Shown: positions 12,744 to 23,733 of the stretch, in pieces
How positions within the stretch are numbered: position 1 is the first letter of the stretch
Layout of the letters: the number at the start of each line of letters is the position of its first letter
Assembly: GCA_964247055.1 (NCBI GenBank)
Contig: OZ176052.1
Coordinates: forward strand, 12,586,001 to 12,650,000
Source of the DNA: Paragordius varius
Lineage: Eukaryota; Nematomorpha
Direction of reading: 5' to 3'
DNA length: 64,000 nt
Notes under the pieces: generated by a model
Database searches by the model: none
What the model was told of the DNA's origin: nothing
Seen by the model: the letters and a program-made list of their open reading frames with translations, nothing else
Position numbers and translations under genes: made by a program

Positions 12744-14465
12744 GTCTAATGCGAGGCTTCTTAAACTATGGGTCGCGTAGCAAAATTATGGGGTCGCGAG
12801 TGATAAAATTAAAATTTTACAAAAAATATTAATCTATATTATAAAAATGGAAAATGCGGCTTTGTAATCTGTTTCCGGAAAACCAGTAGACCCATTCGAA
12901 TCCAAATGTCGAAAAAATATAATCATTATTGAATGCGCCGACAATAGCTTCGTCTTTTTTTGAATTAGGCCCCCAGTTCGGGCATACCCCTTGTAAAAAA
13001 CCGGTTTTTTTGAAAAATCTTGTTTTTGAGACAATTTTCCTGAAAAAGTGTTGGACCATTCGATTTCAATTATATTTTTTTTACTTATTTTAAATTGCGC
13101 CGAACATAGTCGGCTCGCTTTTTCAATTTCGGCCCTGTTTTACCCCCTCCACCCGTTAAATGCCATTTTTTCAAAAATTCCACAAATAATTTTTTGAATC
13201 TATTTTTCGCCCAAAGTATGAGACCCTAAAAATTCAATAAGGATTCCAGATACCTGTTTAAAGGCAAATATTTTAGTCGACGTTTTTTATATTGGTTTTG
13301 GGTAGGGGGCTACCTGACAACAACTGCGCCACCATATCAATACAGCGTGGCTTTGGAGGCAAATTTTAGAAAGCTTATCAGGTCACATAAGTTCAATAAG
13401 GGCTTGAAATATTACCCTAAAAAGGCAAAAATTTAATTAGAGCGGTTTTAATAAATTACCCCTTAATAAGGCCCTTGCCCGGAAAAATGCGCCACCATAG
13501 AATGACTTTTTGGTTTTAGGGCACCACGGGAGCATATGGAATCAATTATGATTCCAGGTATTACCCGAATTAAGGAAAAAATGTAATCGAGCGTTTTTTG
13601 TTTCGCCCCTGGTTAGAGGCTACCCGGAAACTGCGTCACCATCTCGATACAGCATGCCTCAGCCAAATTTCAGAAAACCTATGAATTTAATAGGAACAAT
13701 GGATTCCATGATAAGTCCAGATATCCCCTAATGAGGGCAAAAATTATAACCAGCGCTTTTTTATACCTGCCCTGGGTTAGGAGCTGCCCGCCAAAAACTG
13801 CGCCATACTATGTAGAAATTGCTTTGTTTTGGAGCTATTTTACAGAAAATTATGAAGCCATATGAGCTCATTAAAAGCTTGAAATATTATCCGTAACTAG
13901 GTCAAAAAAATCAGGCGTTTTTTTATAAGCCGTTAATTTGGTGCCCTAAAAATACGCCATCCTATAACGATAATTTAGTGTTGAGGTATTTTTCAAAAAC
14001 CCATGAGACCATGGTATCAAAGATGACTTCAAATATTTGCCCTATAAAGGCAAAGACTTTAACTCAGCGCTTTTTCCATATAGGTTTATGGGTAGGGGTC
14101 TAACGGTTTAAAACTGAGACGCCATACAAAAATGGCATGGTTTTGGAGCTAATTTAAAAAAATATTAAGAAGCCATACGAGTTCAGTTGAACACATTTCT
14201 GGGGAATTTGTATATTATCATTCTTTCCTTTAAAAAGGGACCACCGATCATTAAAATATCTTGTATAAATTTACTATGAATCAGAAGATGTTATATAAAT
14301 TTATAAAAAATGTAGATTTATTTTTGTCAATCGCTTAAAACCGAAAAAATCCTAAATATTATCAACAAAATTTCTAGGCGATTTTCAAATTGTTGGGGTC
14401 GTTAAGAAACTCGCTATCGTAAATGGGGTCGGGAATTACAAAAGTTTAAGAAGCCCTGTCTAATG
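12744..14465. mobile_element. hAT-type non-autonomous element with nested repeat
   Basis: The core 12752-14457 (1706 bp) is flanked by the perfect 8-bp duplication GTCTAATG (12744-12751 and 14458-14465). Terminal inverted repeats are CGAGGCTTCTTAAACTATGG on the left and, read backwards, AGGGCTTCTTAAACTTTTG on the right. Both are followed inside by GGGTCG-rich sequence. Repeat ends, duplication length and lack of any transposase frame define a non-autonomous hAT element. Most of the interior (12829-14230) is the dimeric repeat family also found at 29715-31690 and 62787-63670. Confidence 0.82.
12829..14230. repeat. Degenerate dimeric tandem repeat, copy 1 (inside hAT element)
   Basis: The head reads TATATTATAAAAATGGAAAA followed by ATCTGTTTCCGGAAAACC. 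After it come alternating units of roughly 140-170 bp. Type A has GGGTAGGGGCTACC, CTGCGCCACCATATC and ATACAGCGTGGCTTTGG. Type B has AGGCCCTTGCCC, AATGCGCCACCATAG and AATGACTTTTTGG. Both carry AAAGGCAAAAATTT linkers. GCGCCACCAT-like cores fall near 13325, 13488, 13626, 13798, 13955 and 14118. No protein is encoded. Confidence 0.72.
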
Positions 14466-16562
14466 TATTGCAATATTTTGAAAATTTCATCTTTATCGTG
14501 CCCAAACCAATCTTATCTATTTTTGTCATTCTTTCTGTTATCGTTAACATTCTTGTTCAACATAAATACATTTTTTCTTAATTTTGTCCTTTCTCGTTAC
14601 CCATACATCATCCTAAGTAATTTCATCTCTGTAACATTAATATGGCTTACCTTAGATTTTTGTAGATATAAGCTTATAATGATTGAGATTAACGGTAATA
14701 TTCTAGCCTGAAAATAAATACAACGACCATAACCTGTTTATATTCTTATAATTGCCATAATATTATAAATTGTAACTGAAATTTCAATGTTTTTATCTAA
14801 TATAACTTTAAATGATAAAATTTTAGTATAACTTTTTAAATGATGTGTCAATTATTTAGCGCTTTATGATTAAATGTTATTTCTTTAAAATCGGGCCTTA
14901 TTTTAAAATTAAAAACCTGATTTGTTTTCAACTAAACTCTAATTGTTATTATAATAATAGGCGCTTATCATTGATTTAAATAAAAATTATGAGATTTTTC
15001 GGGGCTTTGGAGGTTTTTTAATATTTACGGCTTTATTATCGAATTTCTAAACCTAAATGTTTCAGTGATTTGAGATATTTTTCAATCCTACTGAATTTAA
15101 TAATTGAAACCATATATAGCCTTGTATTTTTTATAAAGACTTATCATTGAATGAAATGATGGATATAACTCAAGTCATGTTACCAAATCAACAAAGCATA
15201 ACGGAGAAGACATCAGCCAAAATTGCTTGTTTATACGGAAAACTAAGGTTATGGTTGAATGGAAAATTGCACAGCATGGATTGCACTTCAAATCACAATC
15301 GCAATTAAAGCTCACAAATATATTTTAAGACAATCATTTTCAAGCTAACCAGCATTTTTTATTTTGTAATTTATGGTGCACTTAGATTTAAAGCCCCTGT
15401 TTTTTGCTTATACCAAAAATATTTTTATGAATTGATGTGTACCCGATCAACGATCTCTACACAACATCATAATCTATTATATTTTGCAATAAATTGGAAA
15501 ATTATCTAGAATGATCACAATATATGATAAAATTAAAATATCAAATGCCGAGTAAAGTATTTTCTGCAATGACTAGACGTCATCTTGACGCAGACAGCCC
15601 ACATATATGTTTAATTCAACAATGCTTGATATTTTTATATCACATTATACTCAAAATGTATAAATATTACTTGATTGGGAAAACGTTATTATATATTCTA
15701 AAAAGTGACTTTTTTGCCGGGAATTTTAATAGGGACATTAGATAACAACTTTATTTTATAAAGAAACCCAAATTCTACATTGATGTTATAAATATAAGCT
15801 ATCGTTTATAAGAGATAATCGTATCTTAAATACTTATTTTAATCCCATTATATAAATAAAGTCAAGGAGAAAATATCAATTAAAAAAAATTAAAAGTTTA
15901 ATTCTTTATTCGCAAGAAATAGGGACTGTCTTATTCCAGAACTAAAATTAAGTAAATAAACATTTTTATGTCGGTCACAAATTTCATACCAAATTTTGGA
16001 ATGGTTAGGAAAATATTGAAAAATAACAGTAATTCATTTAAGGATGTCAAAATAACCTAAACGGTAAATTAACGCTTGCTCAAAAAAATATTACAGCCAT
16101 CTATAGTTCGAATCAGAGCTTATAACCGAAACCAAATATAAGCGGGATTCGGTTTCGCTGAGTTGAAACCAAAGCCGTTCTGGTGCCACATCCTTAAAAA
16201 CCCAATCGATTTCAAAATTATTCTAAAGTACCAAAATATTAAAATATATGCTTTGAAATATTAGTACCATGGCAATAAAAATCCAATTAAGCATTAACCT
16301 TATCAATGAATTGCTTAATAACCAAAAGGAATCCTTTTAAAAACTGATTGAATAATCGATATTGAAACCTTTAGCTCTTAAAATCAATGTAATCGTTAAG
16401 GATCGTAATGTACGGAATGTTCTCTTCAACCCTTGATGAAAAACTGTGGATAAATCAATTAAAAATGTTAGTATTTTTATATCAGCTTTTTCATTTTTTC
16501 AACATCCCTAATCAAATAAAGTTTATCATGTCCAATCAGATATAATCATAAAAACTATGCGG
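14466..16562. other. Intergenic DNA, no gene recognised
   Basis: AT-rich. Short frames at 14463-14711 and 15524-15745 look like chance or very decayed sequence, with no domain resemblance. No repeat shared with the rest of the window was noticed. Confidence 0.45.
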
Positions 16563-16802
16563 CAGAGGCATAGCTTGCATTTCTGGTGCCCCGTACATGC
16601 GACCCCTTGCAATTTAAAAAATAAATAAATTTAAATGGTGGTCATGACCACTCATAAATGGGTAATTTTTTTATGTATTCTTAAAAAAATAACTTTTAAA
16701 TACCTTTTTTTGAAATAAAATTAATAATTTTTAAAATCCGGCGTCTCTTTAAGTATGACGGCCGGTGCATCAGCCCCCCTTTCCTCTCTAGCTACGCCTC
16801 TG
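16563..16802. mobile_element. Small TIR element (CAGAGGCGTAGC type)
   Basis: A 240-bp unit beginning CAGAGGCATAGCTTGCATT and ending, read backwards, CAGAGGCGTAGCTAGAGAGG. These are inverted termini of about 12 bp with one mismatch and C-rich subterminal sequence. CAGAGGCGTAGC termini are typical of widespread invertebrate non-autonomous hAT-like transposons. No matching 8-bp flanking duplication could be found, so the superfamily is tentative. It sits just downstream of the second receptor gene. Confidence 0.6.
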
Positions 16803-16918
16803 TATTAATATATTTATAATAAACTAGAGGATAATACAAATCATTGACGAATTTTTTTGATATAACTATTTATTCAAATTTATAACAAATTACATGGTAG
16901 TGATGATAAGTGCCTTCA

Positions 16919-19900
16919 TTATTTTTTGGAAAAAATATGTTTTAAATATGAAATAGTCAATTTTCTATAAAACGGATTAAACATGAGGTTGAAATAAAAT
17001 GTACAAGTAACATAAATGAGTTCAAAAACGCTCAAAAGCAAATAAGCTCTAGCCAAAACATTTCTTGATACATTAGACACCACATGATACCAAACCATTT
17101 GAAGGATTGCCAACGGTAACAGGAGAAGAATAAATTCCACAGTCAAAATAAACATTGTTCTCACCTAAAAATAATTATTTGATCAGGATTTAACATTATA
17201 TTAATGTTTGTACAAGATATTATCTCTGGTCAAGTGGTTTCATATTGAAATATGTCTATTTGAATAAGGAGGCTTACAAAATATAACCCTTATATTTGTA
17301 GAATTCACAATGTTAAAATTTTAAAAAATCCATCCAAATTGATGTGCAGGATGCATTAACTCACTTTAATTGTCATCAAATATTATTTGTAGAGTTATAT
17401 TTTGGAAAAATTTGTTATAAAAGTTTTTATCATAGCCAGCTTTAAATTAAATATTAGAGTTTTTTACATAGACTCCCGTAATATCATATTTTTGTATGGT
17501 AATTAAGCGGATATAATAAGGCATATTAATGGCATGACAACACAGAATCAAAACACTTAAAATTATCATTTTGTTAAATATATAGGTTTATTTCCTTTCT
17601 TATATCCCAATGGCAAAATCATATTTTTTATTCAATAAATTCTAATTATTTGGGCATCCAATTAAAACAAGGATATTAATTTTATTAATTGGTCTCTATT
17701 TTGATTGATTAATATGAAAATTAATGAATAACGTCTACTGACTTCAGATAAAAAGTTTTTGATTCAACTTGTATCAATGGGACTCAAAAATTTGTAGTGA
17801 TAATCTTTACCAGTCGAAAAAAGCATGCGATATGAAAGATTCTAAATATATCGGCATCTACATTCGCCCACCATCTCTCAAGTAATAAATTAATGTCATC
17901 CAGGAAAAGGCTGATGTTTGAGGGCAAACCATTAGTCAAAGGGCGGATTCAGAAGAATTTCCCATAAAGGCGATTTTATGGTGTCTAACTTGTTTTGCCG
18001 TATCTCTTGGATGATTGCCATGTAGCAAAATCACTTTCCATCTTCCGGCCATTCTGATTTCAATTAAAGCATGGTTGGTGTCCAATAATGCGGGCCTTCG
18101 AAATATTATGTGCAGCCCGCCAATAATTTAAAAAATACCAAACAAAAGCAAAATTTAAAATGTACACAAAATCTTATTTTAATGAATTTTTTTGATCAAA
18201 TTTTCTAAATAAGTCTTTCTGGCTAGAAATATTTTTTATATGCAGTTATATTATGTTTTAGAATCTTTATTTTAAATCTAATGTATTATTCATTACATGT
18301 ACTTTTCAATGCGACCCGGAGGGTTTTTTGAGTGCATTTGTTCTGGACACCGCTGGTTTAAATTGATCATTTTTTGGAGAGAGCTCTGTGTATTAACGAT
18401 TTCACCGCGTTTTAAAAAAATAATATAAAATGCTTTGGTCCCACCGAATACAAAACAAGGTATCCTTGAAAGTGATTTGGCGTAGGTTTTGATAGTCCGG
18501 CTTGCAAGGTCAAACGTTTTCAATCTGCTTTGAATTTGCAAAATAATTAATTCTCATTTGTTAGGTTCGATACAAAAAGGATTTTTTGTCACCCTGAAGA
18601 AAAATTTCCCAAAGCTGTGATTTTAGACATTATGTTCATAATAAATTGAGTGGGACCGATTTTGCTCATAGACTGCTTCTGATTGCCGTTGATTTTTAGT
18701 TGAGGATCATCTAATAATCTTGCACTTTATCGTCTGCGCAGTGGGTCTGCCTGAGCGCATACTATCTTTTAATCGAAATCACAACAATTTTTGAAACCAT
18801 GTTTCACATGGTTTAATCGATGGAGTATATCGATCATATGTTTCTACCTGCTATCGATGATTTTCAACAGCCTTTTTCGGTTGATGGAAATAGATGCCGC
18901 AAATGTCATTTTTAAGGCACAAAATACCACATATTACTGATTGATAAAAGTAAGACACTAGTTAATGGTGAACTCACCTTGTGTGCTTGTCGTTTGATGT
19001 CAGATAAACAAAATGGTTTCTGTGTCAAATTAATCAGCTGAATTCTTTTTAGTGGCGCCTTATATAATAAAACCGGGGACTTAAATCCGGTACCGATAAG
19101 CCTAAATTTGTTACATCACCAAAATATATTTAGGCACTTAATATAACCTTTTAAGAGCTGGAAATATTAAACAAAAAAGAGGGCGGGGGCCGGGGACATT
19201 CCCACATTACTAAAATTAAGAAAAAATAAATCTTTTTGATATGTTAATTTTTATCGCATTTAAAAGCCAAACTTTTAATCAGTAATGCATACATATAATA
19301 AAAATAATTCTGATACATTTCCCCATTTCGGGACATATTATATTAACCTCGATTTCGTTAACTTATATCTCTGTAAAATTTAAGAAACATAAACTTGTTC
19401 TTGGGAACTTTCTGATCTTTTACGAAACAGTGCATTTGTTTGACGGAGAATTTTACGCGGATCCTGGTTGTTGTCACCTGTAACATATGAAGGGCTACTT
19501 CTTTCCGATAAATGTGAGGCCGTGGTATGCGACCTGAGAATATCATTCATAACACGTCTATCGTGTTTAAGAGCAAAATATTTCAAAATCATGATAGTGA
19601 TAAACGGTATGATACGCAAACAAATCTCTCGTAATATTTCATAAGTGAATCGCTCCCTATATATTTTGGTTCCTCTGTTCAAGGTGTCGCCTGGCCTTAC
19701 AAACCATAAATATACACCATTGGCTGTATATTGAGGTTTGGGGAAAAGATGTTTTCTGCTCATATATCGGTCAAAAGCCACGTCTTTTATGCAAATAAAA
19801 TGTCGTTTTTTGTTAAGCCAGGAATAAATCGGAATATACCATACAATAGAAATGACGGCACTGGCTATCATGACGCAAATTAATCGAAATTTGGTTACTA

Positions 19901-20363
19901 AAACATTGTATTTGAAAGGGTAGATCTTTGCTATAAACTGATTTATAAAAATTATGATGTATAAGAAAAATCCCAAATTAACCAACCCCTTGCTAATGAT
20001 GTAATGAACATGTGCCAGATAAAAAGCCCATCCCATTCGACCCCATATAAAATTGTTTCGGGGTCGTCCAAACAGCTTAAGGATAGGTGAAAACAAAATA
20101 AGTAAGCTATTGATGAGATTTACTAAATAAAAGTATTTTATAAGGAATTGATCGTTTGAAAGCTTTAGGGATGCTTTTTTGCGCGAAACTATAGGGCCAT
20201 TTGAATGATCCATGTTTAATTGAGATTTCGAAGCCAAAATATAGCCAAAAGCATTGCCTATAATACCCAATCCCATGAGTGTTACAGAAAAATATTTGTT
20301 AAATTTATTTGCAACAACATTCGGAAACAAATCGACGCTGCTGTAATTTGTGCAATGGTTCAT
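16919..20363 (-). CDS. Rhodopsin-like (class A) GPCR, orphan, two exons
   Basis: Exon 1 is 19395-20363 (323 codons, TM1 to TM5 and loop 3). Exon 2 is 16919-17164 (81 codons plus stop, TM6 and TM7). The donor is CAA|GTTTATG and the acceptor TTTTTAG|GTGAGAACAATG, phase 0, giving ...QEQ-VRTMFILTVEF. The paralog at 414-1832 reads KEQ-IRTLIILTVEF straight through at the same point, which supports the join. The protein has about 404 residues. TM1 has GIIGNAFGYIL, the position after TM3 has INQFIAKIYPFKY in place of DRY, and TM7 ends MFNPFYRK (NPxxY). Read without splicing, the first exon stops nine bases after the donor. The 2.2-kb intron contains a decayed mariner transposase. Ligand and G protein are unknown. 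Confidence 0.75.
17800..18770 (-). mobile_element. Decayed mariner-type transposase in receptor intron
   Basis: Minus-strand pieces in several frames follow the order of a mariner transposase. First comes DPQLKINGNQKQSMSKIG (N-terminal helix-turn-helix side). Next is a block near 18293-18541 ending FVFGGTKAFYIIFLKRGEIV, which resembles CIWWDQKGIIYYELLKPGET. Then WKVILLHGNHPRDTAKQVR around 18000-18070 corresponds to ILLHDNARPHTAKxVR. Last is a C-terminal-like LLERWWANVDADIF near 17850. The second catalytic Asp reads Gly, and frames are broken by several stops and shifts, so it is an inactive fossil. Terminal inverted repeats were not located. Confidence 0.65.
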
Positions 20364-20891
20364 GGATGAGACATTTTATAGTAAATGTCAATATTTAACA
20401 AAAATTACCCAAATTATATAATGAGATTAGATAGCGTTTTTTTGAGATACAACACACACCTTTCTATATAAATATTCCCTTTATTATATTGTGCACATTT
20501 TTCTTTTATCATATAATTATATTTAATCTTTTATCTTGACTATATCATAACACACAATACTAATTTCTTTTAATTATATCCTTTATTAAAAAAAATATAT
20601 AATGCTGCTTTTAGGAATACAGGTTGTAAAAATGGGTCGTTAATCACTACAAACAATAAAAAAGCTTTAGTGATTAAATGAGTTGATTCAAATTAAGGGA
20701 CTTGCCAACCATTTTATCCTAAAAGCTTTTTAATGGCGATTGATTACCTTTGAAATAATTGTTTGTGCAAAAAAAGATAAAATTTAATTGTTTGTGCAAA
20801 CATAGACCGAGAAATAGATAGGAACAATAGATACAAACACAAATAAAGTTATAAAAAGTTTTTAATGTGACCATACACGACATAGTTAAAT
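20364..20891. promoter_or_regulatory. Divergent intergenic region between GPCR and Fuseless-like genes
   Basis: 528 bp separate the two start codons, which point away from each other, so the promoters of both genes should lie here. AT-rich, with one short repeat (AATTGTTTGTGCAAA occurring twice near 20757-20800). No TATA box or initiator can be called with confidence in such AT-rich DNA. Confidence 0.4.
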
Positions 20892-23644
20892 ATGAAAAAA
20901 GCTTATTTGAGATGGTCACTCAGATTAGTTGACTGTATCATATCGTTTTTCATTGTTGGTCCATTGGTTGTTATATATTGGAGGTCTGTCTGGATCTTTC
21001 CGGACACTTGGAGATATCCCTTTAATGCAAGCGAATTGGACATTGACTCTGAAGAAATAATTGACCATTCTTATGAACCATATAAGCTACGCAAAACTTT
21101 CAGTGATCACAATCAAAAAATCAACAGTTTTGAAAAAGATAACAAATCACTAAACACCGTTTTAACTATCAACAATAAAACCGATGTAACATTCATCAAC
21201 CATATCTCACATCTATTTCACGCTCTCCTGAAAAAGGGTCTTTTAGATAGTCGGGGGAATCGAAGTCACTATGATTGGAGCCTCCATAAAACACATAAGC
21301 ATGCCCAAATGCAGTTGCGTTTATGCATAGGATTTTTCGTTTTGGGAAGTATTGTATCCATATGTTCCGTCATTGCTCAATATAAGTTACAAACAGTCTT
21401 AACCAAGTTGTCTCTTACATTGACTTCAAATAAATTTACTCAAAACATATTTTGCAAGATTTTTTTTACAATATATGCTTACATATTATCTTCCATGGCA
21501 ATTATTCAATGGAGAGGATTTTGGAATATGTTAAATTTATTGGTAGGAACTTCCCTCAAATCTGCCAGTTGCGTTTTTCTGGTTGGATTTTTGGTGCTGA
21601 TGACAACAGGAACACTAAATAACGTTATTACTGTTCCACTTAACATATCTAACGATTGGAGTCCAAACGATTTATACATTATACCAACTATTTTCCAATT
21701 TAAAGTAAAGAATTTATTTGACATAACTTTATATTAGAACAAATAAAAGTATGGGACTAATATAGCGACCCAATAAAAATATAAACCTGTCAATTTATGT
21801 AAAGCGAGTCATAATATGTTCCTTAGTTTAATCAATGTCAGAAGTGTTCAACATGCGGCCAGCTAAGTTTTTTAAAAATTCCATAAAAATTAAAAAATAT
21901 AAAAGTCCTAGACTTGTTATATTGAAGCTTTTTACGTTCTCTGCATATTAAGGCCTTACATTTAAAATATATGTTAAAACAACGGATAGACTTTGATAAA
22001 GTCGTTGCACTTTTTAGATATAACCGGTTTCAAAACGTAATTTAAGCTAATGAAATTATTACAATTGATGAAGATAAATAGCTATGTTTTAACTTAAATA
22101 TACTTTTTGAGTTTATGGTGTAATAAACATAAAGGATTTTAAAACAAATTAAATTTAACTAACAAAAGACTAAGGTATCATAACAAATGAATATGCAAAA
22201 CTCATTTTTTTTATACTATATTATTTCAGCCCATAGATAGTAAAGCAATGTTTGTTTTGGATGGATTAATTTCTGTATTAATATTTAACAATGCGGTAAC
22301 TTGTTTGTGGAACGGGGGTTGGAATCTATTTCAAGGTTTTTCAGTGTTGCTCGGCGTCCCTTCTTCATATTGGCTAACCTTATACTTCGCTTCAATAACA
22401 CTGCCAATAATTCTATTCGTAAAAATATTGATTTATGTCCCATCGCCGTTTTTAAACGATAGCAAAAAATTTTCAATATTTCACAAAACCTGCTTTAAAT
22501 GTTGCCCTAAAGATAAAAGGAAAAATAAATCCCAAAATCATTCAAATATTGAGTTGGAGGATGAGGATGAAATTCATACATTTTGCACCGAAACTCCAAT
22601 GATAAAAAGGAAGCTTTTAGCAGGAAAAATAAAATACCCCTTAATTATTGGAAATTATATTTTGCGATATACTATGCTAGTATTTGGGTTCATTGGAGTC
22701 CTGACATATTGGATAGGTATATTTCATGCATTGCATTTTAAAGTTTATTAAAGGAAATAACATATCCGTATTATATTTTTACACTTTGATCTTAAAATAT
22801 AATCTGTACCCGTTGATTCATATTACCTATTTATTTAAAATTTCAGGAAATAATATTGGCAATCTTGGATTGGCCATAATTTGGCTAACAGGAGACGAAA
22901 TTCTGCTTGAATGGTTCTGAAAGGTTAACAACGGGTCTGGTTGCCTTGTTTTTGTAGTTTTATCGCCTTTACGATTCTTAATAATAAACCAGTTACAGTA
23001 GTGGTTTAGGTTTAAACTTTAGAATATTAGTCAGCATTTTTCGTCCTTTTAAATACTCATTGGCCAAAAAAAGTGTTGGCACTAATATATATAAAAGGTT
23101 TTTGGTTATAATAAATTGTGTTAAATTAGCACGAGAAGGTGAGTGCATAATTGTAATTTTATTGGTTTAAGCAGGCTTATATTATTTAAATTATAGTATA
23201 TTCAATTCTTTTTTAATGAACTTTTTATACAATTTAGGGCTCTGGTTATTGCTGGATTATTACATTCACTTTCGTTATTTGGCTCTCACTCATTTCGGTT
23301 CCTTCTTAGCTCTAACTGTATTTATGACCAGTAATTCAATCATTTTCCGCGGAGTTTACAAAGATAACCAATATTTCTCACAATTTGGAAGAGCTAACAT
23401 ACAATTTTGCGGGTTTCTCCAACCAATAAACGGTAAACCCCTGACAAAATCTTTGAAAAAGCAAATAATATATACAGTGCCACAAAGATCAAGTGATATA
23501 ACCACATCTCCCCATCCAAATATGACTTTAAATGACAATGAAAATAGGGATCAGACAACGAAAATTATTATACATGATAATCATTGGTTAATACCGAAAT
23601 TCTTATTGGGTATTCCCTGGATACAACAACGTATATATGATTAA
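20892..23644 (+). CDS. Fuseless-like multi-pass membrane protein, three exons
   Basis: Exons are 20892-21704, 22230-22716 and 23238-23644. Donors are GTAAAG and GTATAT, acceptors TTATTTCAG and CAATTTAG. Phases 0 and 1 match, giving 568 residues. Several hydrophobic segments are present. The hallmark is a repeated WRGxW-type motif at the start of membrane segments: YWRSVW (TM1), IQWRGFWNMLNLL, LWNGGWNLFQGF, and YWIGLWLLLDYY, which is created exactly across the exon 2/3 junction. This W-R-G-x-W-x-L-L-D signature is what I recall for Fuseless, a presynaptic eight-pass protein of Drosophila and other invertebrates. Identity rests on that motif alone. Between the domains lie hydrophilic loops of 60-90 residues. 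The gene is divergent from the upstream receptor and convergent with PRORP, 89 bp away. Confidence 0.6.
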
Positions 23645-23733
23645 GCAGTTAGATAAACATGCAATAATTATAAATTAGAAAATAAATTTTATTATATATT
23701 GCACTATATATATAATAATTATATTCGTATAAT

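Noticed and set aside
22845-22920. Possible third exon of the Fuseless-like gene (GNNIGNLGLAIIWLTGDE)
   Set aside because: Exon 2 joined directly to 23238 gives matching phase and the family motif YWIGLWLLLDYY. The candidate ends in a stop soon after and has no motif.
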